DNA from: Amphritea opalescens
GTDB lineage: Bacteria; Pseudomonadota; Gammaproteobacteria; Pseudomonadales; Balneatricaceae
Length of the DNA: 64,000 nt
Assembly (NCBI RefSeq): GCF_003957515.1
Contig: NZ_RQXW01000015.1
Span: 1-64,000 of the forward strand
Direction of reading: 5' to 3'
In this document: piece after piece, positions 1 to 8,923 of the stretch
Numbering within the stretch: the first letter of the stretch is position 1
Layout: every line of letters starts with the position of its first letter
Notes under the pieces: generated by a model
What the model was told of the DNA's origin: nothing
What the model saw: the letters and a program-made list of their open reading frames with translations, nothing else
The model's database searches: none
Made by a program: the position numbers and the translations under genes

Positions 1-90
1 GCTATCCATTCGAGTCAAGAAAATTTCTTTACGTGTTTTACGACGTTTGTTGTTGAATTCGCTGTCGGCAAAGGTAAGTTGATGTGGCAT
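1..90 (-). CDS. IS5-family transposase, N-terminal 30 residues (partial)
   Basis: The minus-strand frame starts with ATG at 90-88 and reads [20 protein letters not shown] and ten more residues before the window ends. The [16 protein letters not shown] pattern is the usual N-terminus of IS5-group DDE transposases. The catalytic residues lie outside the window, so whether the copy is intact cannot be judged; the visible 30 codons are undamaged. Its neighbour is a gene remnant cut by the insertion. Confidence 0.8.
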   Translation of the reverse strand, partial: MPHQLTFADSEFNNKRRKTRKEIFLTRMDS

Positions 91-150
91 GGTCAGGCTC
101 GAAGATTAAAAATAAATTGTCTCATGAACAGGGCTTATTCGCATCTTCCC
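1..150 (-). mobile_element. IS5-family insertion sequence, left part only
   Basis: This is the 5' end of an insertion sequence that continues beyond the window. Read on the minus strand, it begins at about 150 with a terminal-repeat-like end, GGGAAGATGCGAATAAG, next to a YTAR-type tetranucleotide (TTAG), the target preference of IS5 elements. After a 60-base leader comes the transposase start. A decayed copy of the same end is at 44188-44330, which supports the boundary. The other end is outside the window. Confidence 0.8.
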
Positions 151-153
151 TAA

Positions 154-366
154 GCTGGCTACGCTATCAGCAGCAGTTCAAACGGCTTATTGCCCGATCC
201 CATGATGACCCATATTCGCGGACCGCTGAGACTGATCCATTGTGTTAATAGCGTTAACGCCACAATTAACATCATAAGGCTCTTTTCAGATGGATCGGTT
301 TTACGGCCGGATATCCAAGATAGACGGCAAATAACCCTATCGCAAACCACCGAAACTCAGGCATGA
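154..366 (+). pseudogene. 3' remnant of an unidentified gene cut by the IS
   Basis: An open frame starts at the IS boundary and runs without a stop for 70 codons to TGA at 364-366. A terminator-like hairpin begins at the very next base. This is what the tail of a gene truncated by the IS would look like. The peptide (…RGPLRLIHCVNSVNATINII…) is not one I recognise. The opposite strand also has an open frame (350-159) with no better support. The call rests on position, not on homology. Confidence 0.3.
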
Positions 367-400
367 AAAAGGAGGACTGATAACATCAACGCCTCCTTTT
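367..400 (+). terminator. Hairpin terminator after the truncated gene
   Basis: AAAAGGAGG (367-375) pairs with CCTCCTTTT (392-400) around a 16-base loop. The A and T tracts are part of the stem, so it could act in both directions. It directly follows the stop at 364-366. Confidence 0.5.
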
Positions 401-618
401 CGATATGTTCATCCTATCTGGCGTATCGCCGCTATGACGGCTTTGCCGCAAGGTTCAACGGATCCAATCGAGCATCAGGCAGCCAATGCTGACACGCTCT
501 TTTAACAGGCTTAAAAGCAAAGTGACTCAATTTGTAAACCATCCTGCCCGCTGATGTTAGTGATATCTGAACCGCTGTCGACGACAATCAAGGCTTTCTA
601 TTCTCGACGGCAACCGCT

Positions 619-1107
619 ATGAACCTTTATCTACGCATGATCTACCTACTCATTGCTTCCTTTTTTAAGCCACGCCTCTCGATAGACCACCCGCAAAACA
701 CCTTATCGCTTCGCGTCTTACCCAATGATATCGATATTAATCGACATATGAATAATGGCCGCTTTTTCACTATCTGTGATCTGTCACGGGTGGATATGTT
801 TATCCGCACTGGACTGGCCAAAACCATGCTGCGTGAAAATTGGATGCCGGTTGTGGCAGAACAAACCATGGTCTATAAACGACCGTTAAACCTGTTTCAA
901 AGCTATGATCTCGAAATGGAAATTACCGGCTGGGATGAGAAAACCTTTCATATGACGCACACCTTTATCTGTAAAAGCAAAGCCTCTAAAGGTAGGATAC
1001 TGGCGCAGGGCACATCGAAAGGTTGCGTACTCAGCAAGCAGGGAGTCATCCCTCCCGCCGAGGTTATCGAAAAAGTTCAGGCCCGTTTAGCCGGTCGCCA
1101 AGCTTGA
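619..1107 (+). CDS. Acyl-CoA thioesterase-like hot-dog protein
   Basis: The 162-residue protein has the single hot-dog fold of the 4HBT/YbgC-type thioesterases, closest in style to the THEM6-like group. The motif LPNDIDINRHMNNGRFF (residues about 35-51) contains the Asp and His/Asn positions that mark the family's active-site region. A hydrophobic stretch at the N-terminus (about residues 3-17) suggests membrane association. Such enzymes hydrolyse acyl-CoA thioesters; the substrate cannot be read from the sequence. It stands alone, convergent with the LysR gene downstream, and has no recognisable operon partner. Confidence 0.8.
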   Translation: MNLYLRMIYLLIASFFKPRLSIDHPQNTLSLRVLPNDIDINRHMNNGRFFTICDLSRVDMFIRTGLAKTMLRENWMPVVAEQTMVYKRPLNLFQSYDLEMEITGWDEKTFHMTHTFICKSKASKGRILAQGTSKGCVLSKQGVIPPAEVIEKVQARLAGRQA

Positions 1108-1179
1108 ATCAACCGATAAGCGGTCTACTGCTTAACCGATACCATCATCAATGCTCAATACCGGCTAATCACTACCCGC

Positions 1180-2109
1180 TCATGGCAGTAACAATGTCCC
1201 TCGTAACTGCCCCGAGGTATGCAGGGTTTGAATCACCTCTTTTAGAATACTTTCCACCGCTCGGGCAGCCCGAGTTTTCGGTCGCCCTTTAAGGGATACG
1301 ATCGCATGGACACGCTTGACTTCGGGGCTGACGATTTTTAAGGCATCGAGCTGATCACCCCGCCACTCTTGCGTCACCACATCATAGGGCGCAATCGCTT
1401 TGGCCAAGTCGCTGTTAACGATACTGCGGATAACATTGGCAGAATTTTGTTCATAACGGATATTCAGCGGCCGCCTAGCCTCCAATGCTTTCTGTTCTAG
1501 TTGCAGCCGCATGCTATGGGGCTTAGCGGGCACCACCAAGGGGAACTCACATAGCTGTTCAAACTTGATCGTCCCCTCATTGGCAAAGGGCAGCAACGCT
1601 TTGCCAAATAGATAAAGGTTCTCTTGGTAGGCTGAAATAGCATCCACACCCTCGATATCCGCCGCGTTGGGAATCAACCCCAAATCCACCTTACCCTCTT
1701 GTACTAAGGCCGCCGCATCGACACTCATCGCATCACGCACCTGCAGCTGAATATCCGGATAGCGGGTTTCACATAAAGACAGCAGATGGGGAATCAGGGC
1801 AAACGCTTTGGAAGAATCGATCACAACCGCTACTTCCCCTCTGGGGGCTATCTCATCGGAGATCAGATCCGATTTAGCCTTATCCACCTGCCGCAAAATC
1901 AGTCTCGCGTGATGTAAAAAGCTTTCACCGGTCTCGGTCAGCTTTACCCCTTTAACGCTGCGGGCAAAGAGTTTTATCGACAACTCCGTTTCCAACGCCG
2001 CTATCTGATGGGTCAACGCCGGCTGAGCGACGAAAATAGCGCGAGAAGCGGCCGAAAAGCTGCCATGTTCAGCGATCTGTACAAAATATTCCAACTGCTT
2101 CAGATTCAA
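1180..2109 (-). CDS. LysR-family regulator, probably of glcDEF
   Basis: This 309-residue protein has an N-terminal winged helix-turn-helix (MNLKQLEYFVQIAEHGSFSA, with the helix AALTHQIAALE-like region at residues about 30-42) and a LysR substrate-binding domain with two lobes from about residue 90. It is divergent from glcD, with a shared 118-bp intergenic region that holds a T-N11-A dyad. LysR proteins usually control the divergent neighbour, so it is inferred to sense glycolate or a related 2-hydroxy acid. In E. coli the glc operon is controlled by the GntR-type GlcC, so this would be a different regulator type. Confidence 0.85.
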   Translation of the reverse strand: MNLKQLEYFVQIAEHGSFSAASRAIFVAQPALTHQIAALETELSIKLFARSVKGVKLTETGESFLHHARLILRQVDKAKSDLISDEIAPRGEVAVVIDSSKAFALIPHLLSLCETRYPDIQLQVRDAMSVDAAALVQEGKVDLGLIPNAADIEGVDAISAYQENLYLFGKALLPFANEGTIKFEQLCEFPLVVPAKPHSMRLQLEQKALEARRPLNIRYEQNSANVIRSIVNSDLAKAIAPYDVVTQEWRGDQLDALKIVSPEVKRVHAIVSLKGRPKTRAARAVESILKEVIQTLHTSGQLRGTLLLP

Positions 2110-2128
2110 ACCAACACCCGCCTATAAG

Positions 2129-2147
2129 CCATTAAAAAACACGATGG
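2129..2147. promoter_or_regulatory. LysR operator dyad (CCAT-N11-ATGG)
   Basis: CCAT at 2129-2132 and ATGG at 2144-2147 are separated by exactly 11 bases, giving the classic T-N11-A arrangement of LysR recognition sites. It lies 20 bases upstream of the regulator start and 80 bases upstream of glcD. A TATAAT sequence at 2157-2162 could be the -10 of glcD, though I see no clear -35. Confidence 0.5.
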
Positions 2148-2227
2148 TTAAGTATATATAATATGTATTTTTTTAATATCATCACTCCCCCTAAACTCCA
2201 TCCAACGGGACAATTTAGGTATCGGCC

Positions 2228-3709
2228 ATGTGCGACGCTCAACCAACACGAGAACAGCAGCTGCAACGTATTCTTACGCCACTGCAACGCTTCATCAAAG
2301 CGGAAAATATTGTCACCAGCGTTGAAGCCTTGCGCGCTTACGAGTGCGATGCCTTCACCACCATGCGCCAGTTGCCACTGCTCACCGTACTGCCTGACAC
2401 CATTGAACAGGTGCAACAAATCATGCGCCTCTGCTATGAACTGGATATCCCGGTGGTTGCTCGAGGCGCCGGCACAGGGCTAACCGCCGGTTCCATGCCC
2501 GTCGAAAACGGCCTGTTGCTGAGCATGACCAAATTTGATCGTATACTCGATATTGATATTGCCAATAAAACCGCCCTGATTGAACCCGGTGTGCGCAACC
2601 TAGCCGTGACCCAAGCCGCAGCACCTTACAATCTCTATTTCGCACCGGACCCATCATCACAGCTAGCCTGTTCCGTGGGGGGTAACGTGGCCGAGAACGC
2701 CGGCGGTATTCACTGTCTAAAATATGGTCTGACGGTACATAATATTCTTGAGCTCGATGTGATCACCATTGAAGGCGAACGACTCACCCTTGGCGGGGCT
2801 TCGTTAGATGCCGCAGGATATGATCTCACCGCGCTGTTTGCGGGATCTGAAGGGTTGCTCGGTGTGATCGTCGGCATTCGAGTCAAACTGCTCGCCAAAC
2901 CCGCCAGCGCCCGCGTGTTGTTATGTGGCTTTGACAGTATCGAGAATGCGAGTCATGCCATTGCCCACATTATCGCCGCAGGCATTATCCCCGCAGGGTT
3001 AGAGATGATTGACCATACCGGTATCAATGCCATCGAAGAGCTGATGCACGCAGGTTATCCCATCGATGCCGCCGCCGTATTAATCTGCGAACTCGATGGC
3101 AGTATTGAGGAGGTCGAGGACGAACTCACCCGAGTGATGTCACTATTGGAAGCTCTGGATGCCGCGAATATCCAAATATCCAACAATGAGGAAGAGAAGG
3201 CTCGTATCTGGGCGGCCCGCAAAGCAGCCTTTCCCGCGATGGCGAGGTTAGCACCGGATAACTACATTATGGATGGCACCATCCCGAGAAGAGCCTTGGC
3301 CGATGTCTGGCAACGTATCAATCAACTGGCCGATGAATATCAACTGTTAGTGGTCAATGTCTTCCATGCGGGTGATGGCAATATGCACCCCTCTATTTTG
3401 TTCGACGCCATGGATGCCGACCAACACCATCGGGCCGAAGAGCTCGGCACACGCATTCTAGAACTCTGCATCGAGGTGGGCGGCACCATTTCGGGAGAAC
3501 ACGGCATCGGTCTCGAAAAGATCAATCAGATGTGCCTGCAGTTCACCGAAGCTGAGATCCAACAGTTCCACGCGGTTAAAGCCGCCTTCGATGCCAAAAA
3601 CCTGCTCAACCCGGGCAAACAGATACCCACCCTCGCCCGCTGCGCTGAATTTCATGCGATGCACGTACATCAAGGCGAAATGCCCTTCCCCCATCTGGAA
3701 CGTTTTTAA
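2228..3709 (+). CDS. glcD: Glycolate oxidase subunit GlcD (FAD-linked)
   Basis: The 493-residue protein is the FAD-binding catalytic subunit of glycolate oxidase, which oxidises glycolate to glyoxylate together with GlcE and GlcF. An FAD-binding PCMH domain occupies about residues 45-230, with VVARGAGTGLTAGSMP and the AGGIHCLKYGLTVHNILELD segment. The C-terminal FAD-linked oxidase domain ends with the diagnostic ISGEHGIGLEKINQM near residue 440. Length fits the family (about 490-500). The ATG at 2228 opens the glcDEF operon, with one base between its stop and the glcE start. Confidence 0.93.
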   Translation: MCDAQPTREQQLQRILTPLQRFIKAENIVTSVEALRAYECDAFTTMRQLPLLTVLPDTIEQVQQIMRLCYELDIPVVARGAGTGLTAGSMPVENGLLLSMTKFDRILDIDIANKTALIEPGVRNLAVTQAAAPYNLYFAPDPSSQLACSVGGNVAENAGGIHCLKYGLTVHNILELDVITIEGERLTLGGASLDAAGYDLTALFAGSEGLLGVIVGIRVKLLAKPASARVLLCGFDSIENASHAIAHIIAAGIIPAGLEMIDHTGINAIEELMHAGYPIDAAAVLICELDGSIEEVEDELTRVMSLLEALDAANIQISNNEEEKARIWAARKAAFPAMARLAPDNYIMDGTIPRRALADVWQRINQLADEYQLLVVNVFHAGDGNMHPSILFDAMDADQHHRAEELGTRILELCIEVGGTISGEHGIGLEKINQMCLQFTEAEIQQFHAVKAAFDAKNLLNPGKQIPTLARCAEFHAMHVHQGEMPFPHLERF

Positions 3710-3710
3710 T

Positions 3711-4772
3711 ATGCTCGATATCCAAGATTTAACGGCACAGGTACAACAAGCAGCAGCGACGAAAAGCCCATTGCAGATTCGGGGCGGCGGCAGTAAACAT
3801 TTCTATGGCGCAGCGACGTCGGGAACACCATTAATGATGGCCGAGTACCAAGGCATTATTAACTATGAACCCTCTGAGCTGGTGATCACCGCTCGCGCAG
3901 GCACCCCCTTAAAAGAGATTGAGCAGTTACTGGCGCAACAGGGACAGATGCTTGGCTTTGAGCCACCACGATTCTCTGACCATGCCACCCTCGGCGGTAC
4001 CGTTGCCTGTGGTTTATCAGGCCCTCGACGCCCTTACGCAGGGGCGGTTAGAGATTTTGTTCTCGGGGTTACGCTGATCAATGGTCAAGGGCAGCGGCTT
4101 AAGTTTGGTGGTCAGGTGATGAAAAATGTCGCCGGTTATGACCTATCCCGCCTGATGTGCGGCGCACTAGGCACATTAGGGGTTTTGCTGGATATCTCCC
4201 TCAAAGTGATACCTAAACCCCATTATGAAGAAACCCGAGTACTCAGCGCCTCTTTTCCACAGATGCAGAGTCTACTAGCGGATATTGGCCTCCAACCCGT
4301 TCCGGTTTCCGCCACCCTGCAGCATGAAGATCAACTCTACATCCGTTTATCCGGTGCACAGGGCGGCGTTAGGGAAGCCATACAACGGATCGGCGGCGAT
4401 ACACTGGCCGATTCTGATAGCCTCTGGCATAACCTCAAAGAACAACAACATGCGTTTTTTCAGCAACCCGCACCGCTGTGGCGCGTTTCGATCCCGCCGA
4501 TGGCACCCGCTATTCCAGATAGCTTATATGATGGCCAAATATTGACCGAGTGGGGTGGTGCCCTTCGCTGGCTCTATAGTCAGCAGGGCGAGCAGATTCA
4601 GCAGTGGGCCAAAGCCCAGGGCGGACACGCCACCTGTTTCAGAAACCCTATGGCAGGCACCCATATTTTCACCCCGCTGCCAGCGGCGTTACTGGCACTG
4701 CATCAACGCCTCAAAGCGCGTTTCGATCCCGAGCATATTTTCAATATTGGCCGCATCTACCCTGACCTTTAA
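3711..4772 (+). CDS. glcE: Glycolate oxidase subunit GlcE (FAD-binding)
   Basis: This 353-residue protein is the second FAD-binding subunit of glycolate oxidase. It has one PCMH-type FAD domain: PLQIRGGGSKHFYG (about residues 20-33), RAGTPLKEIEQLL, and LGGTVACGLSGPRRP. It then has GQVMKNVAGYDLSRLMCGALG, a GlcE hallmark. I start it at the ATG at 3711, directly after the glcD stop (3707-3709), giving translational coupling. A longer in-frame extension into glcD would not resemble the family. Confidence 0.92.
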   Translation: MLDIQDLTAQVQQAAATKSPLQIRGGGSKHFYGAATSGTPLMMAEYQGIINYEPSELVITARAGTPLKEIEQLLAQQGQMLGFEPPRFSDHATLGGTVACGLSGPRRPYAGAVRDFVLGVTLINGQGQRLKFGGQVMKNVAGYDLSRLMCGALGTLGVLLDISLKVIPKPHYEETRVLSASFPQMQSLLADIGLQPVPVSATLQHEDQLYIRLSGAQGGVREAIQRIGGDTLADSDSLWHNLKEQQHAFFQQPAPLWRVSIPPMAPAIPDSLYDGQILTEWGGALRWLYSQQGEQIQQWAKAQGGHATCFRNPMAGTHIFTPLPAALLALHQRLKARFDPEHIFNIGRIYPDL

Positions 4773-4796
4773 TCCGGCACGCCAGAGACCTCCATC

Positions 4797-6017
4797 ATGC
4801 AAACGAACCTAGCAGATTTCATCAAGGACACCCCGGAAGGCCAGGAAGCCGATGCTATTCTACGCAAGTGCGTACACTGCGGCTTCTGTCTCGCTACCTG
4901 CCCCACCTATAACGTGCTGAATAATGAGTTAGACAGCCCCAGAGGCCGTATCTATCTGATCAAACAGATGCTCGAAGGGCAGCCAGTGACATCTCACACA
5001 CGAGACCATCTTGATCGCTGCCTCCAGTGTCGCGCCTGTGAAACCACCTGTCCCTCCAATGTTGAGTATCATCGGTTATTAGATATTGCTATTCCATTAG
5101 TGGAGCAACAAGCCCCCCGTAATGTTAAACAAAGGCTATTGCGTACTGCGATCGTCAATGTGCTGCCCTATCGCTCGCGGTTTCAATCGTTACTGCGACT
5201 CGGACAAACCCTTAAACCGTTACTCCCCTCTCACCTGAAAGTAAAAATACCCGCGTACGAGAAAAAAAGCCCCTGGCCTAGCGATAGCCATCCCCGGAAA
5301 ATGCTGGTGCTCGAAGGTTGTGTACAACCCGCACTGGCACCGGATATTAACGCTGCGAGCGCCCGAATTCTGTCATTACTAGGCATCTCACTGATCGCTG
5401 CACCTAAAGCGGGCTGCTGCGGCGCCGTCAGTTATCACCTGAATCAACAAGAGGATGGCCTTGATTTCATGCGCCGGAATATTGATGCCTGGTGGCCCTA
5501 TATTGAGGCGGGCTGTGAAGCCATTGTGATCACCGCTAGCGGCTGTGGCGCGACCATCAAAGAGTATGGCGAGCTGTTAAAATGTGATGCGACCTATGCA
5601 GACAAAGCCTTCAGGGTTTCATCCTTAGCCAAAGATATTGTCGAAATATTAAGCCATGAAGAGCTACATAAGCTATCACTCAACCCCGACGCTGCGATTG
5701 CTTTTCAATGTCCTTGTTCCTTACAACATGCCCAAGGGTTATCCGGCGAAGTGGAAAAAATCCTCACCCGTTTAGGGTTTAAAACAACCTTTGTGGCGGA
5801 TAATCACCTGTGCTGTGGCTCGGCCGGCACCTACTCAATTTTTCAGCCGGAACTGGCTACCGAGTTAAAAAACAAAAAACTCAGCAGCTTAATGCGCGGA
5901 GCTCCCGATGTGATCGGCACCGCCAATATCGGCTGCATGACCCACCTAGCTAGCGCGGAAGTACCGGTAAAACACTGGATACAGATTGTCGATCAATCTA
6001 TTCGTGACGCCAAATAA
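4797..6017 (+). CDS. glcF: Glycolate oxidase iron-sulfur subunit GlcF
   Basis: The 406-residue protein carries electrons from the FAD subunits toward the quinone pool. Two ferredoxin-type 4Fe-4S motifs are visible: CVHCGFCLATCP (about residues 25-36) and CLQCRACETTCP (about 76-87). Two cysteine-rich CCG domains follow, with GCCGAVSYHL near residue 205 and LCCGSAGTYS near residue 347. Length agrees with the family (about 405). It is the last gene of the operon, 24 bases after glcE; glcG and malate synthase do not follow here. Confidence 0.93.
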   Translation: MQTNLADFIKDTPEGQEADAILRKCVHCGFCLATCPTYNVLNNELDSPRGRIYLIKQMLEGQPVTSHTRDHLDRCLQCRACETTCPSNVEYHRLLDIAIPLVEQQAPRNVKQRLLRTAIVNVLPYRSRFQSLLRLGQTLKPLLPSHLKVKIPAYEKKSPWPSDSHPRKMLVLEGCVQPALAPDINAASARILSLLGISLIAAPKAGCCGAVSYHLNQQEDGLDFMRRNIDAWWPYIEAGCEAIVITASGCGATIKEYGELLKCDATYADKAFRVSSLAKDIVEILSHEELHKLSLNPDAAIAFQCPCSLQHAQGLSGEVEKILTRLGFKTTFVADNHLCCGSAGTYSIFQPELATELKNKKLSSLMRGAPDVIGTANIGCMTHLASAEVPVKHWIQIVDQSIRDAK

Positions 6018-6406
6018 CCGGGTTACAACCCGTTGATACCCTACTGCATCCTGCTTCAATAGAAGCAGGCATGCGCAACACTCGCTCAATAACCGTAGGC
6101 CTGTGACTCTAGGCGGCTTCATCGACAGCATCCTATGGTTAGAACAACCTCCTTTAAGCCGACAACACTGATAACACTGACAGCTTAACAGCCCCTCGCT
6201 GCTCTCCCGATCATCGCGTAATCTGAATCAATCAGGTTGCCGGTGTATTCACCCGCCGTTTTCTATAAAACCCATAGGCTTAAACCCTGCGTTTTTCACC
6301 ATTAACGAGGGTGGACAAGAACATACGTCAAACTGGCCCTATAGCCTTGACCACTTTCTTTTTATGCTAAGTCCTACACACAACTCGTCACTTAAATTGA
6401 GAAATA
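6018..6406. other. Intergenic region between glcF and safE
   Basis: No gene is supported here. A perfect 8-bp hairpin, CCTGCTTC (6050-6057) with GAAGCAGG (6062-6069) and loop AATA, lies 33 bases after glcF and may help end transcription, though no T-run follows. The right half presumably holds the safE promoter; I could not pick convincing -35/-10 boxes. Confidence 0.4.
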
Positions 6407-7159
6407 ATGGAAGTTGTTAACTTATCCAACGAAAGCATCATCTGGCTCTCATTAGCGGTCGCGATCGCATCGATGATCACCTCCATCACCGGCATGGCGG
6501 GTGGCGTATTGATGTTCGCTGCGATGAGTGTCTATATGCCCGTCAAACCGCTGGTCGCGATACACGGGGTTGTACAGATCACCAATAACGCAGCCCGCGC
6601 TTGGTTTCTACGCAAGGATGTCCGCTGGAGCATGTGCACCCCCTTTGCCTTCGGTGCGGTCATTGGCGCGCTTATCACTACGCTATTTATCGTCAAGTAC
6701 GTGGGAGAGTTCTTTCCTCTACTGATATTGGTTCTGTTAATCGCTTATACCCTATTTAAGCCTAAACACCTGCCTCACTTTAAAATCAGTGATAAGAATT
6801 TTTTCTGGGTCGGCATTGCGACCGGCAGCATGGGCATTATTGTGGGTGCGATCGACCCCTTACTCGCACTCTTTTTTATGCGCGATGATATGAGCAAAGA
6901 AGAGGTTGTCTGTAATAAATCGGTTATGCAGATGTTTGCTCATCTGACTAAAATACCAGCCTTTATTTTTCTCGGTTTCTCATTTATCGATAACGCCTAC
7001 CTGATTGGCATATTAAGCTTAGCCGCCGTTATGGGTGCAAAGCTTGGCGTTATTGGACTGCGTTATATCAATACCAAAGTCTTTTTTACACTCATGAAAC
7101 TGGCACTATTCATAGCAGCCAGTCGTATCGTATTTCAACTCATCCAAATGGGAGTTTAG
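6407..7159 (+). CDS. safE: TauE/SafE-family exporter, probable sulfoacetate exporter
   Basis: The 250-residue protein is a multi-pass membrane protein of the sulfite exporter TauE/SafE family, with about seven or eight hydrophobic segments. The glycine-rich first repeat (SMITSITGMAGGVLMFAAMS, residues about 22-41) and a second repeat near residue 140 (TGSMGIIVGAIDPLLALFF) are typical. It sits two bases upstream of the aldehyde dehydrogenase gene and near tpa. In Neptuniibacter caesariensis such a SafE protein is the proposed exporter of sulfoacetate made from taurine. The substrate assignment rests on that neighbourhood. Confidence 0.75.
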   Translation: MEVVNLSNESIIWLSLAVAIASMITSITGMAGGVLMFAAMSVYMPVKPLVAIHGVVQITNNAARAWFLRKDVRWSMCTPFAFGAVIGALITTLFIVKYVGEFFPLLILVLLIAYTLFKPKHLPHFKISDKNFFWVGIATGSMGIIVGAIDPLLALFFMRDDMSKEEVVCNKSVMQMFAHLTKIPAFIFLGFSFIDNAYLIGILSLAAVMGAKLGVIGLRYINTKVFFTLMKLALFIAASRIVFQLIQMGV

Positions 7160-7161
7160 CA

Positions 7162-8532
7162 ATGAGCCAAACCTATACATTAGTAAACCCTTACAACAAT
7201 GAACAGATTGGTGAATATGAATACACCAGTTGGACACAAATTGAAGAGAAGCTAGCGCTGCTTAAAACGGGTCAGAAGGTTCAACGCAAAACAGCCGCTT
7301 ATGAGCGTGCCAACGTGTTGGCAAAATTGGCCGGTCTCCTTAAAGAAAACGCTGAAAAAATGGCGCGATTGATTACCATTGAAACCGGCAAAACGATTTC
7401 CGATTCCCGCGTTGAAATGATTCGGGCGGTTAATGCAACCATCGCTAGCAGTGAGGAAGCGCGTCAAATCAGTGGTGAATCACTCGATTCTGATGCCTAC
7501 GCTCCCGCCGGTGGTAAGATCGGCGTGGTTTGCTGGCGCCCACTAGGGACTATTTTTTGCATTACCCCCTTCAACTTCCCCATTAATATTGCGATGCATA
7601 AAATCGGGCCTGCCTATGCCGCCGGTAATGCTATTCTCTTTAAACCGGGTCCACAAAACACAGCGACCTCTCAGTTGCTGGTTGAGCTATGCTATGAAGC
7701 CGGTATGCCAGAAAGTGTGCTGCAATTTTGCATGCCACCGCTCGCTGATCTGGATAAACTGAACGCTCACCCCGATGTTAATGCCATTAACTTTACCGGC
7801 GGCACCGCTGCGGCAAATGCTATTGCTGCAGCTGCAGGTTATAAAAAACTACTACTCGAACTCGGTGGTAATGATCCTTTAATCATCATGGATGATGCCG
7901 ATTTAGAAGCCGCGGCAACCTCTGCGATTAACCATCGTTTTGCCACCGCGGGACAACGCTGTACCGCCGCGAAACGCTTATTCGTGCATGCTTCTGTCTA
8001 TGATCAATTCCGCGATATTCTGGTCGCCAAGAGCGCTGCACTGGTGATTGGCGATCCAATGGATGACAACACCTTTGTTGGGCCTGTGATTCATATGGGG
8101 GCTGCTAAAGAGATTCGTCAACGTATTGAGGGAGCCATTGAAGACGGTGCAACCGTTGCCCTTGGTAACCAATACGACGGTGCCTTTGTACACCCAACCA
8201 TCCTAGAAAACGTTCGCGCCAATAGCGAAGTCATGATTGAAGAGACCTTTGGTCCGGTGATGCCGCTGTTTAAATTTGAAGATGTGGAAGAGATTATTCC
8301 TGTTATCAACAACACCGCTTATGGCTTACAGGCTGGCATATTCAGTAATAACCTGTCTGTTATTCGCTATCTGTTTGAAGAGCTGGATGTGGGCACCCTA
8401 GCCACCAACGAAGGTCCTGGTTTCCGTACAGAGCACTTCCCCTTTGGTGGTGTTAAAGAAAGCGGTGTGGGCCGTGAAGGCATTAAATATGCGATTCGCG
8501 AAATGAGCTATACCAAAACATTGGTTATCTAA
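7162..8532 (+). CDS. safD: Aldehyde dehydrogenase, probable sulfoacetaldehyde dehydrogenase SafD
   Basis: The 456-residue protein is an NAD(P)-dependent aldehyde dehydrogenase. The general base region LLLELGGNDPLIIMDDADLE (about residues 230-249) and the catalytic cysteine in GQRCTAAKRL (Cys near 269) are present, and the cofactor-binding ITPFNFPINIAMHKIGPA segment lies near residue 134. Between safE and tpa, the sensible substrate is sulfoacetaldehyde, oxidised to sulfoacetate. Succinate-semialdehyde or another small aldehyde remains possible from sequence alone. It is probably co-transcribed with safE, since a strong terminator follows at 8593. Confidence 0.78.
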   Translation: MSQTYTLVNPYNNEQIGEYEYTSWTQIEEKLALLKTGQKVQRKTAAYERANVLAKLAGLLKENAEKMARLITIETGKTISDSRVEMIRAVNATIASSEEARQISGESLDSDAYAPAGGKIGVVCWRPLGTIFCITPFNFPINIAMHKIGPAYAAGNAILFKPGPQNTATSQLLVELCYEAGMPESVLQFCMPPLADLDKLNAHPDVNAINFTGGTAAANAIAAAAGYKKLLLELGGNDPLIIMDDADLEAAATSAINHRFATAGQRCTAAKRLFVHASVYDQFRDILVAKSAALVIGDPMDDNTFVGPVIHMGAAKEIRQRIEGAIEDGATVALGNQYDGAFVHPTILENVRANSEVMIEETFGPVMPLFKFEDVEEIIPVINNTAYGLQAGIFSNNLSVIRYLFEELDVGTLATNEGPGFRTEHFPFGGVKESGVGREGIKYAIREMSYTKTLVI

Positions 8533-8592
8533 TTATCGCTAGCGTTTACACTCTGTCTTAGCGTTAATCATTGCTATTACAACTGTATTGAT

Positions 8593-8615
8593 AAAGGGGG
8601 CTTCGGCTCCCTTTT
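8593..8615 (+). terminator. Rho-independent terminator of safE-safD
   Basis: A GC-rich stem with one G-T wobble closes on a TTCG tetraloop: AAAGGGGGC, TTCG, GCTCCCTTT. A T-rich tail follows (CTATTTTT to 8623). It separates the safED unit from tpa, so tpa needs its own promoter. Confidence 0.8.
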
Positions 8616-8822
8616 CTATTTTTCCCGCGTTTTTTTCGCTTTTAAAACTATCTCAGCGCTCGTTTTACCTTTGGTCTATTTAGATATTATCGCTGGCCTC
8701 AAGTCGGAGTTTCATCTGGCCCTAACGAGCAAGTACAGAGAAGCGTAATTTAACATTATTGATAATTAGGCAAGTTTATATTATTCAACCTTATTGGTTA
8801 TCAAGCCGTTACTGATAAACTT

Positions 8823-8858
8823 TTATAACTCTGGTTATAACGCTGTTTATAAATATGG
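8823..8858. promoter_or_regulatory. Three tandem 12-bp repeats before tpa, probable TauR site
   Basis: TTATAACTCTGG, TTATAACGCTGT and TTATAAATATGG follow each other without gaps, 65 bases before the tpa ATG. MocR/TauR regulators bind short direct repeats, and the published Rhodobacter TauR element (from memory CTGGACYTAA) shares the CTGG…TAA layout with CTGGTTATAA, which spans the junction of copies 1 and 2. The site overlaps where the tpa promoter should lie. The binding factor is inferred. Confidence 0.5.
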
Positions 8859-8923
8859 CTCGCCAAAGACGGTAGAAAATAAAATATCAGCTTGTCTCTC
8901 CGGTATAAACAGATGAGGCTAAT

